Source: Marinomonas profundi (GTDB lineage Bacteria; Pseudomonadota; Gammaproteobacteria; Pseudomonadales; Marinomonadaceae). Taken from it: a stretch of DNA of 64,000 bases. The translations under genes were made by a program, and so were the position numbers. Where the stretch lies: contig NZ_CP073013.1 in assembly GCF_020694005.1 (NCBI RefSeq), forward strand, positions 1,622,578 to 1,686,577. The letters are read 5' to 3'. Shown piece after piece: positions 55,329 through 64,000 of this stretch. Under the pieces are notes generated by a model. It saw only the letters and a program-made list of their open reading frames with translations. It did not search any database and was not told the origin of the DNA. Within the stretch, counting starts at the first letter, position 1. Each line of letters begins with the position of its first letter.

Positions 55329-57218
55329 CTAGGCACTTTTGCGCGCAATGGCACGTTTTTTCAAGTGAATTAACAGTAAGGACACCGCAGCAGGCGTGAC
55401 ACCTTGAATTCGAGACGCCGAGGCAAGTGTCGCAGGACGAAGCTGAGTCAGTTTTTGTTTGATCTCATTCGACAAACCTTCCATCTTCAAATAATCCAAA
55501 TCATCAGGCAAGGCAGTATTTTCTTGGCGGCGTAGACGCTCAATATCGTCAGCTTGACGAGTAATGTAGCCTGCGTATTTCACCGCTATTTGCACTTGCT
55601 CGGAAACTTGTTCATCAACCGGTTCAGTAAGACTATTTTTCAAATTCGCCACATCGGAATAAACAATATTCGGACGTTTAAGCAAATCTAACAAACTGTA
55701 TTCATGGGTAATCGGCGTTTCCAATTTGGGGTTAATGGCGTCGGCTTCTGGTGTATTAGGCACAATCCAGCTGGATTTCAGACGTTGCGTTTCCAATTCA
55801 ATGGCTTCACGCTTTTTACAAAACGCCGCCCAACGCACATCAGAGACCAAGCCAAGTTCACGGCCTTTCTCGGTGAGACGCATGTCGGCGTTGTCTTCAC
55901 GTAAAATCAAACGATATTCCGCACGACTGGTGAACATACGGTAGGGTTCTTTCGTTCCCATGCTAATCAAATCATCAACCAATACACCAAGATAAGCTTC
56001 ATCACGGCGCGGTGTCCAAGCGTCTTTATCTTGAGCTAATAACGCTGCGTTTAAGCCCGCCAATAAACCTTGCGCACCCGCTTCTTCGTAGCCAGTCGTG
56101 CCATTGATTTGTCCAGCAAAGAACAAACCTGGCATGTGTTTGGTTTCTAACGAATATTTTAGATCTTGCGGGTTAAAATAATCGTACTCAATGGCGTAGC
56201 CAGGGCGAGTAATATGGGCGTTTTCCATGCCTTTCATCGAACGAACCAACTCAATTTGCACATCAAATGGCAACGAGGTTGAAATACCATTTGGGTACAA
56301 TTCGTGCGTGGTTAACCCTTCAGGCTCGATAAAAATTTGGTGTGAGTTTTTATCGGCAAAGCGGACAATTTTATCTTCAATTGAAGGGCAATAACGTGGG
56401 CCAATTCCTTCAATAACCCCAGTGTACATAGGAGATCTGTCCATTCCCGCACGAATAATGTCATGGGTGCGTTCGTTGGTATGGGTAATAAAGCACTCAA
56501 TTTGACGCGGGTGCATGGCGCGATTCCCCATGTAAGACATGACCGGATCAATATCATCGCCCGGTTGCGCTTGCATTTGCGAGAAATCAACCGAACGAGC
56601 GTCGATTCGAGGTGGCGTACCGGTTTTTAAACGATCGACACGAAAAGGCAAGGCGCGTAATTTTTGCGCTAAACCAATGGATGGCGGATCACCCGCTCGA
56701 CCACCAGAATGATTTTGTAAGCCAATATGGATAATGCCACCTAGAAAAGTCCCAGCCGTTAGCACCACGGTTTTACTGTTAAACCGTATACCGGTTTGGG
56801 TAATGACACCACGAGCAGCACCATTTTCAACAATTAGGTCTTCTACAGACTGTTGAAAAAGCCATAAATTTTCTTGGTTTTCTAATTTATGACGAATAGC
56901 GGCTTTGTATAAGATACGATCTGCTTGAGCACGAGTGGCTCGAACAGCGGGCCCTTTACGAGAGTTCAAAGTACGAAACTGAATGCCTGCTTGATCTGTT
57001 GCTAATGCCATAGCGCCATCTAAAGCATCAATTTCTTTTACCAAATGTGACTTCCCTATCCCACCGATAGCAGGGTTACAAGACATTTGTCCTAACGTTT
57101 CAATGTTATGGGACAGTAAAAGTGTTTTCACACCCATACGAGCGGAGGCTAAAGCGGCTTCTGTGCCAGCATGTCCGCCACCAACCACAATCACATCAAA
57201 ACAACTTGGGAAATCCAC
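55329..57218 (-). CDS. mnmG: tRNA uridine-5-carboxymethylaminomethyl modification enzyme MnmG
   Basis: Flavoenzyme (GidA) that with MnmE modifies wobble uridine 34. FAD motif [37 protein letters not shown] and [18 protein letters not shown] are present. The frame reaches a TTG at 57242 without a ribosome site; I prefer GTG at 57218 because GAGG lies five bases upstream and the resulting 629 residues ([14 protein letters not shown] start) equal the E. coli length. It is the first gene left of the candidate oriC. Confidence 0.95.
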   Translation of the reverse strand: MDFPSCFDVIVVGGGHAGTEAALASARMGVKTLLLSHNIETLGQMSCNPAIGGIGKSHLVKEIDALDGAMALATDQAGIQFRTLNSRKGPAVRATRAQADRILYKAAIRHKLENQENLWLFQQSVEDLIVENGAARGVITQTGIRFNSKTVVLTAGTFLGGIIHIGLQNHSGGRAGDPPSIGLAQKLRALPFRVDRLKTGTPPRIDARSVDFSQMQAQPGDDIDPVMSYMGNRAMHPRQIECFITHTNERTHDIIRAGMDRSPMYTGVIEGIGPRYCPSIEDKIVRFADKNSHQIFIEPEGLTTHELYPNGISTSLPFDVQIELVRSMKGMENAHITRPGYAIEYDYFNPQDLKYSLETKHMPGLFFAGQINGTTGYEEAGAQGLLAGLNAALLAQDKDAWTPRRDEAYLGVLVDDLISMGTKEPYRMFTSRAEYRLILREDNADMRLTEKGRELGLVSDVRWAAFCKKREAIELETQRLKSSWIVPNTPEADAINPKLETPITHEYSLLDLLKRPNIVYSDVANLKNSLTEPVDEQVSEQVQIAVKYAGYITRQADDIERLRRQENTALPDDLDYLKMEGLSNEIKQKLTQLRPATLASASRIQGVTPAAVSLLLIHLKKRAIARKSA

Positions 57219-57778
57219 AGCAACCTCGGTATTACTAATCAATAGAATGGAATGAATAAAAAACGAACAGATTCGATAAGGTGGCCTAGTATATCGGCAA
57301 ATTTTGAAAAAGAAAGAGACGCTAGAGGCTATTCCCCGGTCATCAATATTAATAAATTAATTAAGTATATAGATCTTTTTATGTTTGTTATGTTTATGTA
57401 GTAAGAGAAAATCTGTGTATAACGATAAAAAATCCTTATTTATTAAATTCTTATAGAGATAACATCTTGTTAAGAGAGGGCATGACTACCTGTGGTGTGG
57501 ATAACCTCAACCTGTGTATAAATACCCTACTTATACAGAGTGGTTTTTTTACCTCTAAGTTGTTAAAAACTGTGCAAAACTTCTTATCCACCTATCACCA
57601 TACTTATCAACAGCACTTTTTTGTTATTTTATAAATATTATCTATTTGTTTTTATTGGACTTTTACCTTAAAAATAGCTTTTTTAAAGCGCTTATTTTAA
57701 AAAAAGAGTCCACAGGCAAAAAAATTAATTTTTTTGAAAACTTCATATTTCAGAACAATTAAGAATGTGCATAATATC

Positions 57779-57800
57779 CCCTGTCAACGCCTTGACAGGG
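57779..57800. repeat. inverted repeat inside the origin region
   Basis: CCCTGTCAA (57779-57787) and TTGACAGGG (57792-57800) with a four-base CGCC loop, between the last two exact DnaA boxes. It may be a protein-binding palindrome or the end of a short transcript. Confidence 0.7.
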
Positions 57801-57877
57801 ATAACGATTGCCTTGTGTATAAAAAAATAGGCTTAAAAAGCCCCCGTGTGGATATCCGCTTTAGACAGACGAAAAAA

Positions 57878-57913
57878 AACGCCAGTGATGCAAGTTAGGG
57901 CATCACTGGCGTT
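57878..57913 (-). terminator. rho-independent terminator of the alcohol dehydrogenase gene
   Basis: Fourteen-base-pair perfect stem AACGCCAGTGATGC / GCATCACTGGCGTT with an eight-base loop. On the minus strand it is followed by a run of eight T (57879-57872), so it shields the origin from the dehydrogenase transcript. Confidence 0.93.
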
Positions 57914-57944
57914 GTATGGATTAGGTGTTGTTTTACACCTTGGC

Positions 57945-59003
57945 TTACTCGTCGTTTTTTAGGCTTTTCATATCAATGATAAACCGATATTTCACATCGC
58001 CTTTTTTCATGCGTTGATACGCTTGGTTGATATCTTGGATATTGATCATCTCAGCATCACACTCGATATTGTGCTGTGCACAGAAGTCTAATACCTCTTG
58101 TGTTTCTGCAATACCGCCGATGAGAGAGCCGGTCAGAACGCGACGTTTCAACACCAAGTTTGCAGAGTGAACCGCCGGTTCCATTGGTTCAACTAATCCC
58201 ACTAAAATATGCGTTCCATCGACTTTTAAGCAATTTAGGTAAGGGTTCAAATCGTGTTGTACCGGAATAGTGTCTAACAGATAGTCAAAGTGCATGGTTG
58301 CAGCGGCCATTTGCGCGTCATCGGTCGACACAATGACATGATCGGCGCCCTGTTTTTTAGCTTCTGCAATTTTACTTTCAGAACGAGTAAAGATAGTCAC
58401 TTCTGCACCGAGCGCTTTAGCGAACTTGACGCCCATGTGACCTAAGCCACCCATGCCTAAAACACCGACTTTATCGCCTGCTTTTACACCATGATGGCGA
58501 AGCGGAGAATAAGTGGTAATGCCAGCACACAATAATGGTGCGGCTTTACTTATATCAAGGGCTTCTGGAATGGCTAAAACGAATTTTTCCCTTACTACTA
58601 TGTGATCTGAGTAACCGCCATAGGTTAAGGTGCCATCTATTAAGTCGTTGAAACCGTAAGTTCCGACAAACCCCTTGTCACAATATTGTTCTAGATCTGC
58701 GGCGCAGTGCGAGCAATGCTGGCAAGAGTCGACCATACAGCCAACACCGACCACATCGCCTATTTTGTATTTAGAAACCTTGTTGCCAACTTGTGTCACT
58801 TTACCCACAATTTCATGGCCTGGAACGATAGGATAGTTACTTGGCCCCCAATCACTTTCAGCCACATGAATGTCGGAATGGCAGACGCCACAATACAGAA
58901 TATCGATCTTTACATCATCTTCACGAAGCGCGCGGCGTTCAAATGAAAACGGGGCTAACGGGGTGGTGGCAGATTGTGCTGCGTAGGCTTTTGCTTGACT
59001 CAT
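57945..59003 (-). CDS. zinc-dependent alcohol/aldehyde reductase (YahK/cinnamyl-alcohol type)
   Basis: 352-residue medium-chain dehydrogenase. Catalytic zinc site CGVCHSDIHVAESDWG and GHEIVGKV; structural zinc cysteines in CMVDSCQHCSHCAADLEQYC; NADP-type Rossmann motif VLGMGGLGHMGVKFAKALG. This pattern fits YahK/AdhC aldehyde reductases acting on broad aldehydes with NADPH. ATG 59003 is used; the frame extends ten codons up. Divergent AraC regulator at 59199 probably controls it, by analogy to YqhC and YqhD. Confidence 0.88.
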   Translation of the reverse strand: MSQAKAYAAQSATTPLAPFSFERRALREDDVKIDILYCGVCHSDIHVAESDWGPSNYPIVPGHEIVGKVTQVGNKVSKYKIGDVVGVGCMVDSCQHCSHCAADLEQYCDKGFVGTYGFNDLIDGTLTYGGYSDHIVVREKFVLAIPEALDISKAAPLLCAGITTYSPLRHHGVKAGDKVGVLGMGGLGHMGVKFAKALGAEVTIFTRSESKIAEAKKQGADHVIVSTDDAQMAAATMHFDYLLDTIPVQHDLNPYLNCLKVDGTHILVGLVEPMEPAVHSANLVLKRRVLTGSLIGGIAETQEVLDFCAQHNIECDAEMINIQDINQAYQRMKKGDVKYRFIIDMKSLKNDE

Positions 59004-59198
59004 AACCTTTACTCCAGTGGTTGAATAGAACATTAGTGGTATTCAGTTTAGAGTAAAACAAACACAATTAAGTTGTGCATTTTTGCTATAGTTTTGCCTA
59101 TTCCTCTAAATAGAGCAGACTTTACTTTTCCTACACAATCTCGTAAGACCTAAATTCAGCGCTAATAACGGCATTGATTTTTTATAGATGGATCAAAC

Positions 59199-60077
59199 AT
59201 GAGCGATAACAATTTAGTCAATTTGATCAAACCTCTGGTGAGTGACGATGGCTTTTCAGATACCTTAATTACTCATGTTCGCCTGATGAAGTGTGCGAAG
59301 TCTCTGCCTCGCATGCCCCTTATCTATCGTCCTGGGTTGACGATTATTGTGCAAGGTCGAAAAATAGGTTACTTAGGTGACCGTGAAATTCACTATAATT
59401 CTGGTCATTATTTGGTCCAAACCCTGCCTTTGCCTTTTGAATGCGAAACCTTTGCCAGTCAAGAAGAGCCGCTACTTGGCGTGTCTATAGAGATTGACCC
59501 TGTTTTATTATCTGAGTTGGTGTCTGTTGCTTCTGAAGAGCATTTAAAGCCATCTGTATCTCATTTTCCCATGTCATCCGTGCCGATGAGCGCGGATATG
59601 ATGGAGTCTGTGGCGCGTCTTATCAAAGCATTGCATGACCCTTATACGGCAAAAATCATGGGACAAAGTCGAGTACGAGACGTTATTTTTGAAGCCTTAC
59701 AAAGTCCACAAGGCGATGCTTTGCGTGCCTTAGTGACGAATCAAGGCCGCTTTTCATTGATAGCAAATACGCTTAAGCAATTACATCTTCAGCTGGACCA
59801 AGAGGTTCGGGTAGAGCAGCTTGCTGAACATGCTCATATGAGTGTGTCTAGTTTCCATCATCACTTTAAAAGCATCACGGGCTCTTCCCCTTTGCAGTAT
59901 TTAAAGCGACTACGTTTACTTAAAGCACAGATGCTATTGAACCAAGGCTATTTGAATGTCAGTCAGGTCTCATTAGAAGTCGGTTATAACAGTATCCATC
60001 AATTTAGCCGAGACTATAAACGCTACTTTGGATTGCCGCCAACAAAAGACCTGCTAAGAGAAGACACACTAATATGA
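59199..60077 (+). CDS. AraC-family regulator, YqhC-like
   Basis: 292 residues. The N-terminal AraC_N domain (MPLIYRPGLTIIVQGRKIGYLGDREIHYNSGHYLVQTLPLPFE pattern) marks the group that includes YqhC, a regulator of aldehyde reductase genes. The C-terminal double helix-turn-helix is VEQLAEHAHMSVSSFHHHFKS and NVSQVSLEVGYNSIHQFSRDYK. Divergent from the zinc dehydrogenase with 195 bases between, and 83 bases before the acuI-like gene on its own strand. Confidence 0.9.
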   Translation: MSDNNLVNLIKPLVSDDGFSDTLITHVRLMKCAKSLPRMPLIYRPGLTIIVQGRKIGYLGDREIHYNSGHYLVQTLPLPFECETFASQEEPLLGVSIEIDPVLLSELVSVASEEHLKPSVSHFPMSSVPMSADMMESVARLIKALHDPYTAKIMGQSRVRDVIFEALQSPQGDALRALVTNQGRFSLIANTLKQLHLQLDQEVRVEQLAEHAHMSVSSFHHHFKSITGSSPLQYLKRLRLLKAQMLLNQGYLNVSQVSLEVGYNSIHQFSRDYKRYFGLPPTKDLLREDTLI

Positions 60078-60163
60078 TGCTTTTCTGGACTAGAGTTGAT
60101 TTTTTCATCATTGTTATCTAATGGTTATCAGATGAGACTAAAAGAGCAAAACGGGAGAAAATG

Positions 60164-61147
60164 ATGTTTAAAGCCATATTAATCACGCAAGAAGATAAAA
60201 AAAGTGCGGCATCCGTGGCGACACTACATGACTATCAATTGCCTGAAGGCGATGTCTTAATCGAGGTACATTACAGTACTTTAAATTATAAAGATGGTTT
60301 GGCCATCACCGGCAAAGCGCCTGTGGTGCGTTCTTTTCCTATGGTGCCAGGCATCGATTTAGTCGGCAAAGTGTTACAAAGCGATTCTGAACGTTTCTCA
60401 CCGGGGAATTTCGTTGTGCTTAATGGTTTTGGCGTGGGGGAAGTCCATTGGGGTGGATTGGCCGAAAAAGCACGACTCAAAAGTGAGTGGCTTATTCCCC
60501 TACCAAAAGGTATAGAACCAAAGCAATCTATGGCAATAGGTACCGCGGGCTATACTGCAATGTTGTCGATTCTTGCCCTTGAAAAACAAGGTGTTACGCC
60601 GGATTCTGGCGATATTCTTGTCACCGGTGCAAACGGTGGTGTGGGCAGCTTTGCGATTCGTCTATTAAACCGCCTTGGTTATCATGTGGTTGCTTCCACA
60701 GGGCGGATGGAAGAAAGCGATTACCTAAAAAGCCTTGGAGCGCGTGACATTATCGACCGAAATACCTTGTCTGAGCCTGGTAAACCTTTGCAGAAAGAGC
60801 ATTGGGCAGGGGTAATCGATTGTGTTGGTAGTCACACCTTAGCCAATGCGTGCGCCAGTACCAAATACGGCGGCGTCGTTACCGCTTGCGGCTTGGCTCA
60901 AGGCATGGACTTCCCCGTTTCCGTCGCTCCCTTCATCTTACGAGGCATCAAATTGATCGGCATCGACAGCGTTATGCGGCCCTTAGCGGACAGAATAGAA
61001 GCGTGGCAGCGCTTGAGTGAACTACTACAACCAGAAGACTATGACAGCATCAGTGAAGAAATCGGCTTGGAAGACGTAGTCGACACGGCCCATAAATTGC
61101 TCGATGGTAAAGTTCGCGGTCGAGTGATTGTGACATTAAAATCGTAA
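60164..61147 (+). CDS. acuI: acryloyl-CoA reductase AcuI / YhdH family
   Basis: 327-residue medium-chain reductase without zinc ligands. Family marks: STLNYKDGLAITGKAPVVRSFPMVPGIDLVG and the nucleotide motif VTGANGGVGSFAIRLL. AcuI reduces toxic acryloyl-CoA to propionyl-CoA with NADPH, important in marine bacteria that degrade DMSP. No dddD/L/Y or other DMSP gene is present in the window, so here it may be a general detoxifier. The second of two successive ATGs (60164) has the better distance to GGGAG. Confidence 0.82.
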   Translation: MFKAILITQEDKKSAASVATLHDYQLPEGDVLIEVHYSTLNYKDGLAITGKAPVVRSFPMVPGIDLVGKVLQSDSERFSPGNFVVLNGFGVGEVHWGGLAEKARLKSEWLIPLPKGIEPKQSMAIGTAGYTAMLSILALEKQGVTPDSGDILVTGANGGVGSFAIRLLNRLGYHVVASTGRMEESDYLKSLGARDIIDRNTLSEPGKPLQKEHWAGVIDCVGSHTLANACASTKYGGVVTACGLAQGMDFPVSVAPFILRGIKLIGIDSVMRPLADRIEAWQRLSELLQPEDYDSISEEIGLEDVVDTAHKLLDGKVRGRVIVTLKS

Positions 61148-61190
61148 GATAAAACAACGCTCTGGATTTATTACAGACACTGAATTATTA

Positions 61191-61222
61191 CAGACGCAGA
61201 ATACTTTTGTACTCTGTGTCTG
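61191..61222 (+). terminator. stem-loop after acuI
   Basis: Fourteen-base arms CAGACGCAGAATAC / GTACTCTGTGTCTG with two mispairs and a TTTT loop. A plausible end of the acuI transcript although no T-run follows. Confidence 0.5.
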
Positions 61223-61299
61223 GCTTATGTCTACCTCGCTATTTTCCCTCGTGGATTTTCAGTAATATGACACCTACTTTGTTATAGATTGGAGCGCCA

Positions 61300-62460
61300 A
61301 TGGATGTCTTAGACCCCGCTATTGCGATGCAAATTGTTAGTCGTACCATGAGCATTTTGGGTCACAATGTGAATGTGATGAACAGCCGAGGGGTGATTCT
61401 TGGTTCGGGTGATAATCTGCGTATTGGCGCGGTTCATGAAGGGGCTTTACTGGCGATCACTCAAAATAGAGTGGTAGAAATTACCGCAGAAGTGGCTTCT
61501 GGACTTATTGGCGTTAAACCGGGGATTAATTTACCTCTGCATTATCAAGGAGAAATCATTGGTGTTATTGGGATAACCGGTGAATTTAAAGAAATAACCC
61601 CTTATGGCCAGTTGCTCAAAATGACCGCAGAGATGATCGTTGAGCAAGCTAACTTACAAGACAATCTGCAATGGGAAAACCGTCAGAAAGAAGCGTTTAT
61701 ATTACAGCTGGTTAAGGGAGAACTCCCACATAAAGCGCAGCTGACAGAATGGGCAGCGCAATTAGGTGTTTCTCTAGAAACCCCTAGAGTCGCGGCTATT
61801 ATTGAAGTCAGTGATTTGAACGCCAGCGTGCAGCATGATGGTCATGGTGCCAACAACCTTAAAGAAATATCGCGCCTTTTACAGCATCCAGAACGCGATA
61901 ATTTAGTGGCCATGACATCACTGAATCAGCTGGTTATCTTAAAACCCGCGTTGCTTGATGGAAAACAATGGGATCCTATTTTAGAAAGCACACGCATTGA
62001 TTCCTTGCTAAAGCGTTTGCCTGCGCATCTAAAAGACCGTATTAAAATTGCCTTAGGGCATTATTTTCCGAGCATTGAAGGCATTGCTCACTCCTATCAA
62101 ACGGCACAAGAGACTTTAAGCATTGGTAAGCAGATGAACAGCGAAGAGAGAAAATATCTTTTTGAGGATTACTCTTTGCAGGTTTTGCTGTCAGGCCTCA
62201 AGCATAACTGGCGGGGTGAGGTTCTTTCCAGTCATTATAAGCAGCTTCAATCCGTTGATAAAAAAGGTGTTTTAAGAAAAACCTTGGCAGCTTACACCAC
62301 TCATTTTGGTGATTTACAACACTGTGCCAATGCGCTACACATTCACCGTAATACGCTGCGTTACCGATTAGACAAAATCCAAGCGATCACCCATGTTGAT
62401 ATTCATACCTTAGATGGCCTTTTCAGTCTGTATTTGGGGCAGTTGATAACAGATCAATGA
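61300..62460 (+). CDS. cdaR: CdaR-family transcriptional regulator (sugar diacid recognition)
   Basis: 386 residues. N-terminal diacid-recognition domain (DPAIAMQIVSRTMSILGHNVNVMNSRGVILGSG, VGVKPGINLPLHYQGEIIGVIGITG pattern), a GGDEF-like central region without catalytic motif, and a C-terminal PucR-type helix-turn-helix (LQHCANALHIHRNTLRYRLDKI). CdaR activates glycerate, glucarate and galactarate genes. It is followed 187 bases later by a GntP permease on the same strand, the usual neighbour. Confidence 0.9.
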   Translation: MDVLDPAIAMQIVSRTMSILGHNVNVMNSRGVILGSGDNLRIGAVHEGALLAITQNRVVEITAEVASGLIGVKPGINLPLHYQGEIIGVIGITGEFKEITPYGQLLKMTAEMIVEQANLQDNLQWENRQKEAFILQLVKGELPHKAQLTEWAAQLGVSLETPRVAAIIEVSDLNASVQHDGHGANNLKEISRLLQHPERDNLVAMTSLNQLVILKPALLDGKQWDPILESTRIDSLLKRLPAHLKDRIKIALGHYFPSIEGIAHSYQTAQETLSIGKQMNSEERKYLFEDYSLQVLLSGLKHNWRGEVLSSHYKQLQSVDKKGVLRKTLAAYTTHFGDLQHCANALHIHRNTLRYRLDKIQAITHVDIHTLDGLFSLYLGQLITDQ

Positions 62461-62647
62461 CTGGAAAAGGGAGGACTTATCCCATAAAAATGCATTTTTT
62501 TGTGCAAATGACTAAAAAATAAAGAAAAATCCTCCCAATATCCAGCTAAGTGGCTAAAGCTTCTGATGCGCATTTGTTGAATAATGAAAAGTCTTAAACG
62601 CTGGTGTCATTGGCTCCAATAATTAAAATTAAAAAGGACATTATTCG

Positions 62648-64000
62648 ATGAACTTAGTACTGATCTTGATAGGGGTTATTGCCTTTATCGTACTCGCAAC
62701 CTCTAGATTTAAACTTCATCCCTTCTTAACCTTGATATTAGCGGCGTTTATCGCGGCTTTTGCTTACGGTTTACCAAGTAGTGATATCGCAAAAACCATC
62801 ACATCGGGCTTTGGCGGCATTCTTGGGTACATAGGCTTAGTGATCGTTTTGGGCACGATTATTGGTGCCATTTTAGAAAAAAGTGGTGCCGCCATTACCA
62901 TGGCGGATTGTGTTATTAGGCTTTTAGGTAAGCGCTTCCCTACGTTAACCATGTCTTTGATTGGTTATCTTGTCTCCATTCCTGTGTTTTGTGATTCTGG
63001 TTTTGTCATTTTGAACTCATTGAAGCAGTCGATGGCAAATCGTATGAAGGTTTCCAGTGTGTCCATGAGTGTGGCATTGGCAACAGGGCTTTATGCTACT
63101 CATACTTTTGTTCCGCCAACGCCAGGTCCTATTGCTGCTGCCGGTAACTTAGGCTTAGAGTCAAATTTAGGTTTGGTTATCTTAGTAGGGGTTTTTGTTG
63201 CTGCTGTGGCCGCTTTGGCGGGCATGTTGTGGGCAAATCGCTTTGCGAATGTCGAGCCTGATGGTGAAGGCGCGGATGAACTAAAAACGCAAAATGCAGA
63301 CTACGAAGCGTTAAAGCAAAGTTACGGTGAGCTGCCAAGCCCATTCAAAGCTTTTGCGCCGATTTTTGTGCCTATTTTATTAATCTGTTTTGGTTCTATC
63401 GCCGGCTTTCCTTCTGCTCCTTTAGGGAAAGAGACGTTATATGATGTATTGGTCTTTTTAGGACAACCCGTTAATGCCTTGCTAATTGGTCTGTTTTTAT
63501 CTTTGTTGTTGCTAAAAAGTGATAAAAAAATAGCAGAGTTTAGTGAGCGAATTAGCCAAGGTTTGGTGGTTGCTGCCCCTATTTTGCTAATTACGGGGGC
63601 CGGTGGTGCCTTTGGTGCGGTTCTGAAAGCCACCCCGATTGGCGATTTTCTGGGTACGTCACTGTCTGCGCTGGGGATTGGTATTTTTATGCCGTTTATT
63701 GTGTCGGCGGCATTAAAATCGGCACAAGGCTCTTCTACCGTTGCTTTGGTGGCAACATCGGCTTTGGTTGCGCCTATGTTAGGTGATATTGGCTTAGCCA
63801 GTGAGATGGGTCGAGTATTAACGGTCATGGCAATTGGTGCGGGCGCCATGACGGTATCTCATGCTAACGATAGCTTCTTCTGGGTAGTGGCTCAATTTAG
63901 CCGCATGAGCGTCTCTCAAGCTTATAAAGCGCAAACCATGGCAACCTTGATTCAAGGCGTTACCGCAATGTGCCTTGTGTATATTTTGAGCTTATTCTTA
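62648..64000 (+). CDS. GntP-family gluconate/glycerate permease (3' end outside window)
   Basis: The frame opens at ATG 62648 and runs to the window edge, about 451 codons, nearly the usual full length. The protein is hydrophobic throughout, about 12 helices. Family motifs: SGFGGILGYIGLVIVLGTIIGAILEKSG, PVFCDSGFVILNSLKQSM, HTFVPPTPGPIAAAGNLG, and the late SAALKSAQGSSTVALVATSALVAPML and SHANDSFFWVVAQFS. With CdaR upstream it probably takes up glycerate or a sugar acid; glycerate kinase is expected next, beyond the window. Confidence 0.93.
   Translation, partial: MNLVLILIGVIAFIVLATSRFKLHPFLTLILAAFIAAFAYGLPSSDIAKTITSGFGGILGYIGLVIVLGTIIGAILEKSGAAITMADCVIRLLGKRFPTLTMSLIGYLVSIPVFCDSGFVILNSLKQSMANRMKVSSVSMSVALATGLYATHTFVPPTPGPIAAAGNLGLESNLGLVILVGVFVAAVAALAGMLWANRFANVEPDGEGADELKTQNADYEALKQSYGELPSPFKAFAPIFVPILLICFGSIAGFPSAPLGKETLYDVLVFLGQPVNALLIGLFLSLLLLKSDKKIAEFSERISQGLVVAAPILLITGAGGAFGAVLKATPIGDFLGTSLSALGIGIFMPFIVSAALKSAQGSSTVALVATSALVAPMLGDIGLASEMGRVLTVMAIGAGAMTVSHANDSFFWVVAQFSRMSVSQAYKAQTMATLIQGVTAMCLVYILSLFL

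Larger units (their letters stand above)
57219..57944. other. oriC: candidate chromosomal replication origin oriC
   Basis: 726 bases without a gene next to mnmG. Five exact DnaA-box cores (TGTGNATAA) lie on the plus strand at 57414, 57496 (TGTGGATAA, the consensus), 57513, 57766 and 57814. Near matches are at 57531, 57584, 57604 and 57847. Between the two clusters, 57613-57760 is very A/T-rich with long A and T runs, a plausible unwinding element. Gene direction changes across this region, as around an origin. Only one GATC is present, unlike the E. coli origin. dnaA is not adjacent. The parAB neighbours agree with an origin. Confidence 0.8.

Overview
The window looks like chromosomal DNA of a marine gammaproteobacterium of the Oceanospirillales type, most likely Marinomonas or a close relative. 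This is inferred from overall protein likeness, the very long PstC/PstA permeases and the atp-parBA-rsmG-mnmG block next to a probable replication origin; no 16S gene is present to confirm it. I see no insertion sequence, prophage, CRISPR array, tRNA or rRNA gene. The right half of the window is organised around the putative oriC at about 57.24-57.94 kb: to its left mnmG, rsmG, parA, parB and the whole ATP synthase operon run leftward, and to its right the genes run mainly rightward.

Layout. 0-1.1 kb: 3' end of ubiC and ubiA (ubiquinone synthesis). 1.1-3.2 kb: phoB-phoR with a Pho box. 3.2-5.0 kb: C-rich palindromes, a receiver protein and cysZ on the minus strand. 5.3-10.9 kb: an oppABCDF oligopeptide importer. 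11.0-13.4 kb: a small periplasmic molybdopterin-fold protein without cysteine in its mature part, followed by a hybrid-like histidine kinase with a degenerate receiver. 13.4-13.9 kb: free methionine-R-sulfoxide reductase. 14.1-20.8 kb: pstSCAB-phoU on the minus strand, with Pho boxes before pstS and before pstC. 21.1-24.9 kb: TRAP permease genes, a quinone reductase-like gene and an AraC regulator. 25.0-29.1 kb: a tandem repeat, then putA and a separate gene that appears to be the detached C-terminal domain of PutA. 29.2-31.6 kb: two paralogous TRAP solute-binding lipoproteins. 31.8-36.3 kb: an oxidoreductase, a ParE-type toxin-antitoxin pair, uvrD and a small protein. 36.7-40.3 kb: an aminotransferase, a DsbA-family protein and a MocR-type regulator. 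40.5-45.6 kb: csdA-csdE, a LysE exporter with its AraC regulator, yqfB-tcdA, and a TrmB-family regulator. 45.7-57.2 kb: atpIBEFHAGDC, parAB, rsmG, mnmG. 57.2-57.9 kb: oriC candidate. 57.9-64.0 kb: Zn-alcohol dehydrogenase with divergent AraC regulator, AcuI-type reductase, CdaR regulator and the start of a GntP permease.

How the genes work together. phoBR and pst-phoU form one phosphate-starvation circuit: PhoB boxes with the same geometry (a -10 hexamer ten bases after the box) lie before phoB and pstS. TRAP dctQM lacks a neighbouring binding protein, while two binding proteins of the matching family lie 6-8 kb away, which suggests one split uptake system around the proline catabolic genes. 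csdA, csdE and tcdA probably supply sulfur trafficking for the cyclic t6A tRNA modification.

The most unusual items are the split PutA (catalytic core plus separate C-terminal ALDH-superfamily domain), the cysteine-free molybdopterin-fold protein paired with a kinase whose receiver has lost its phosphoacceptor, and the DnaA-box cluster by mnmG with no dnaA beside it.
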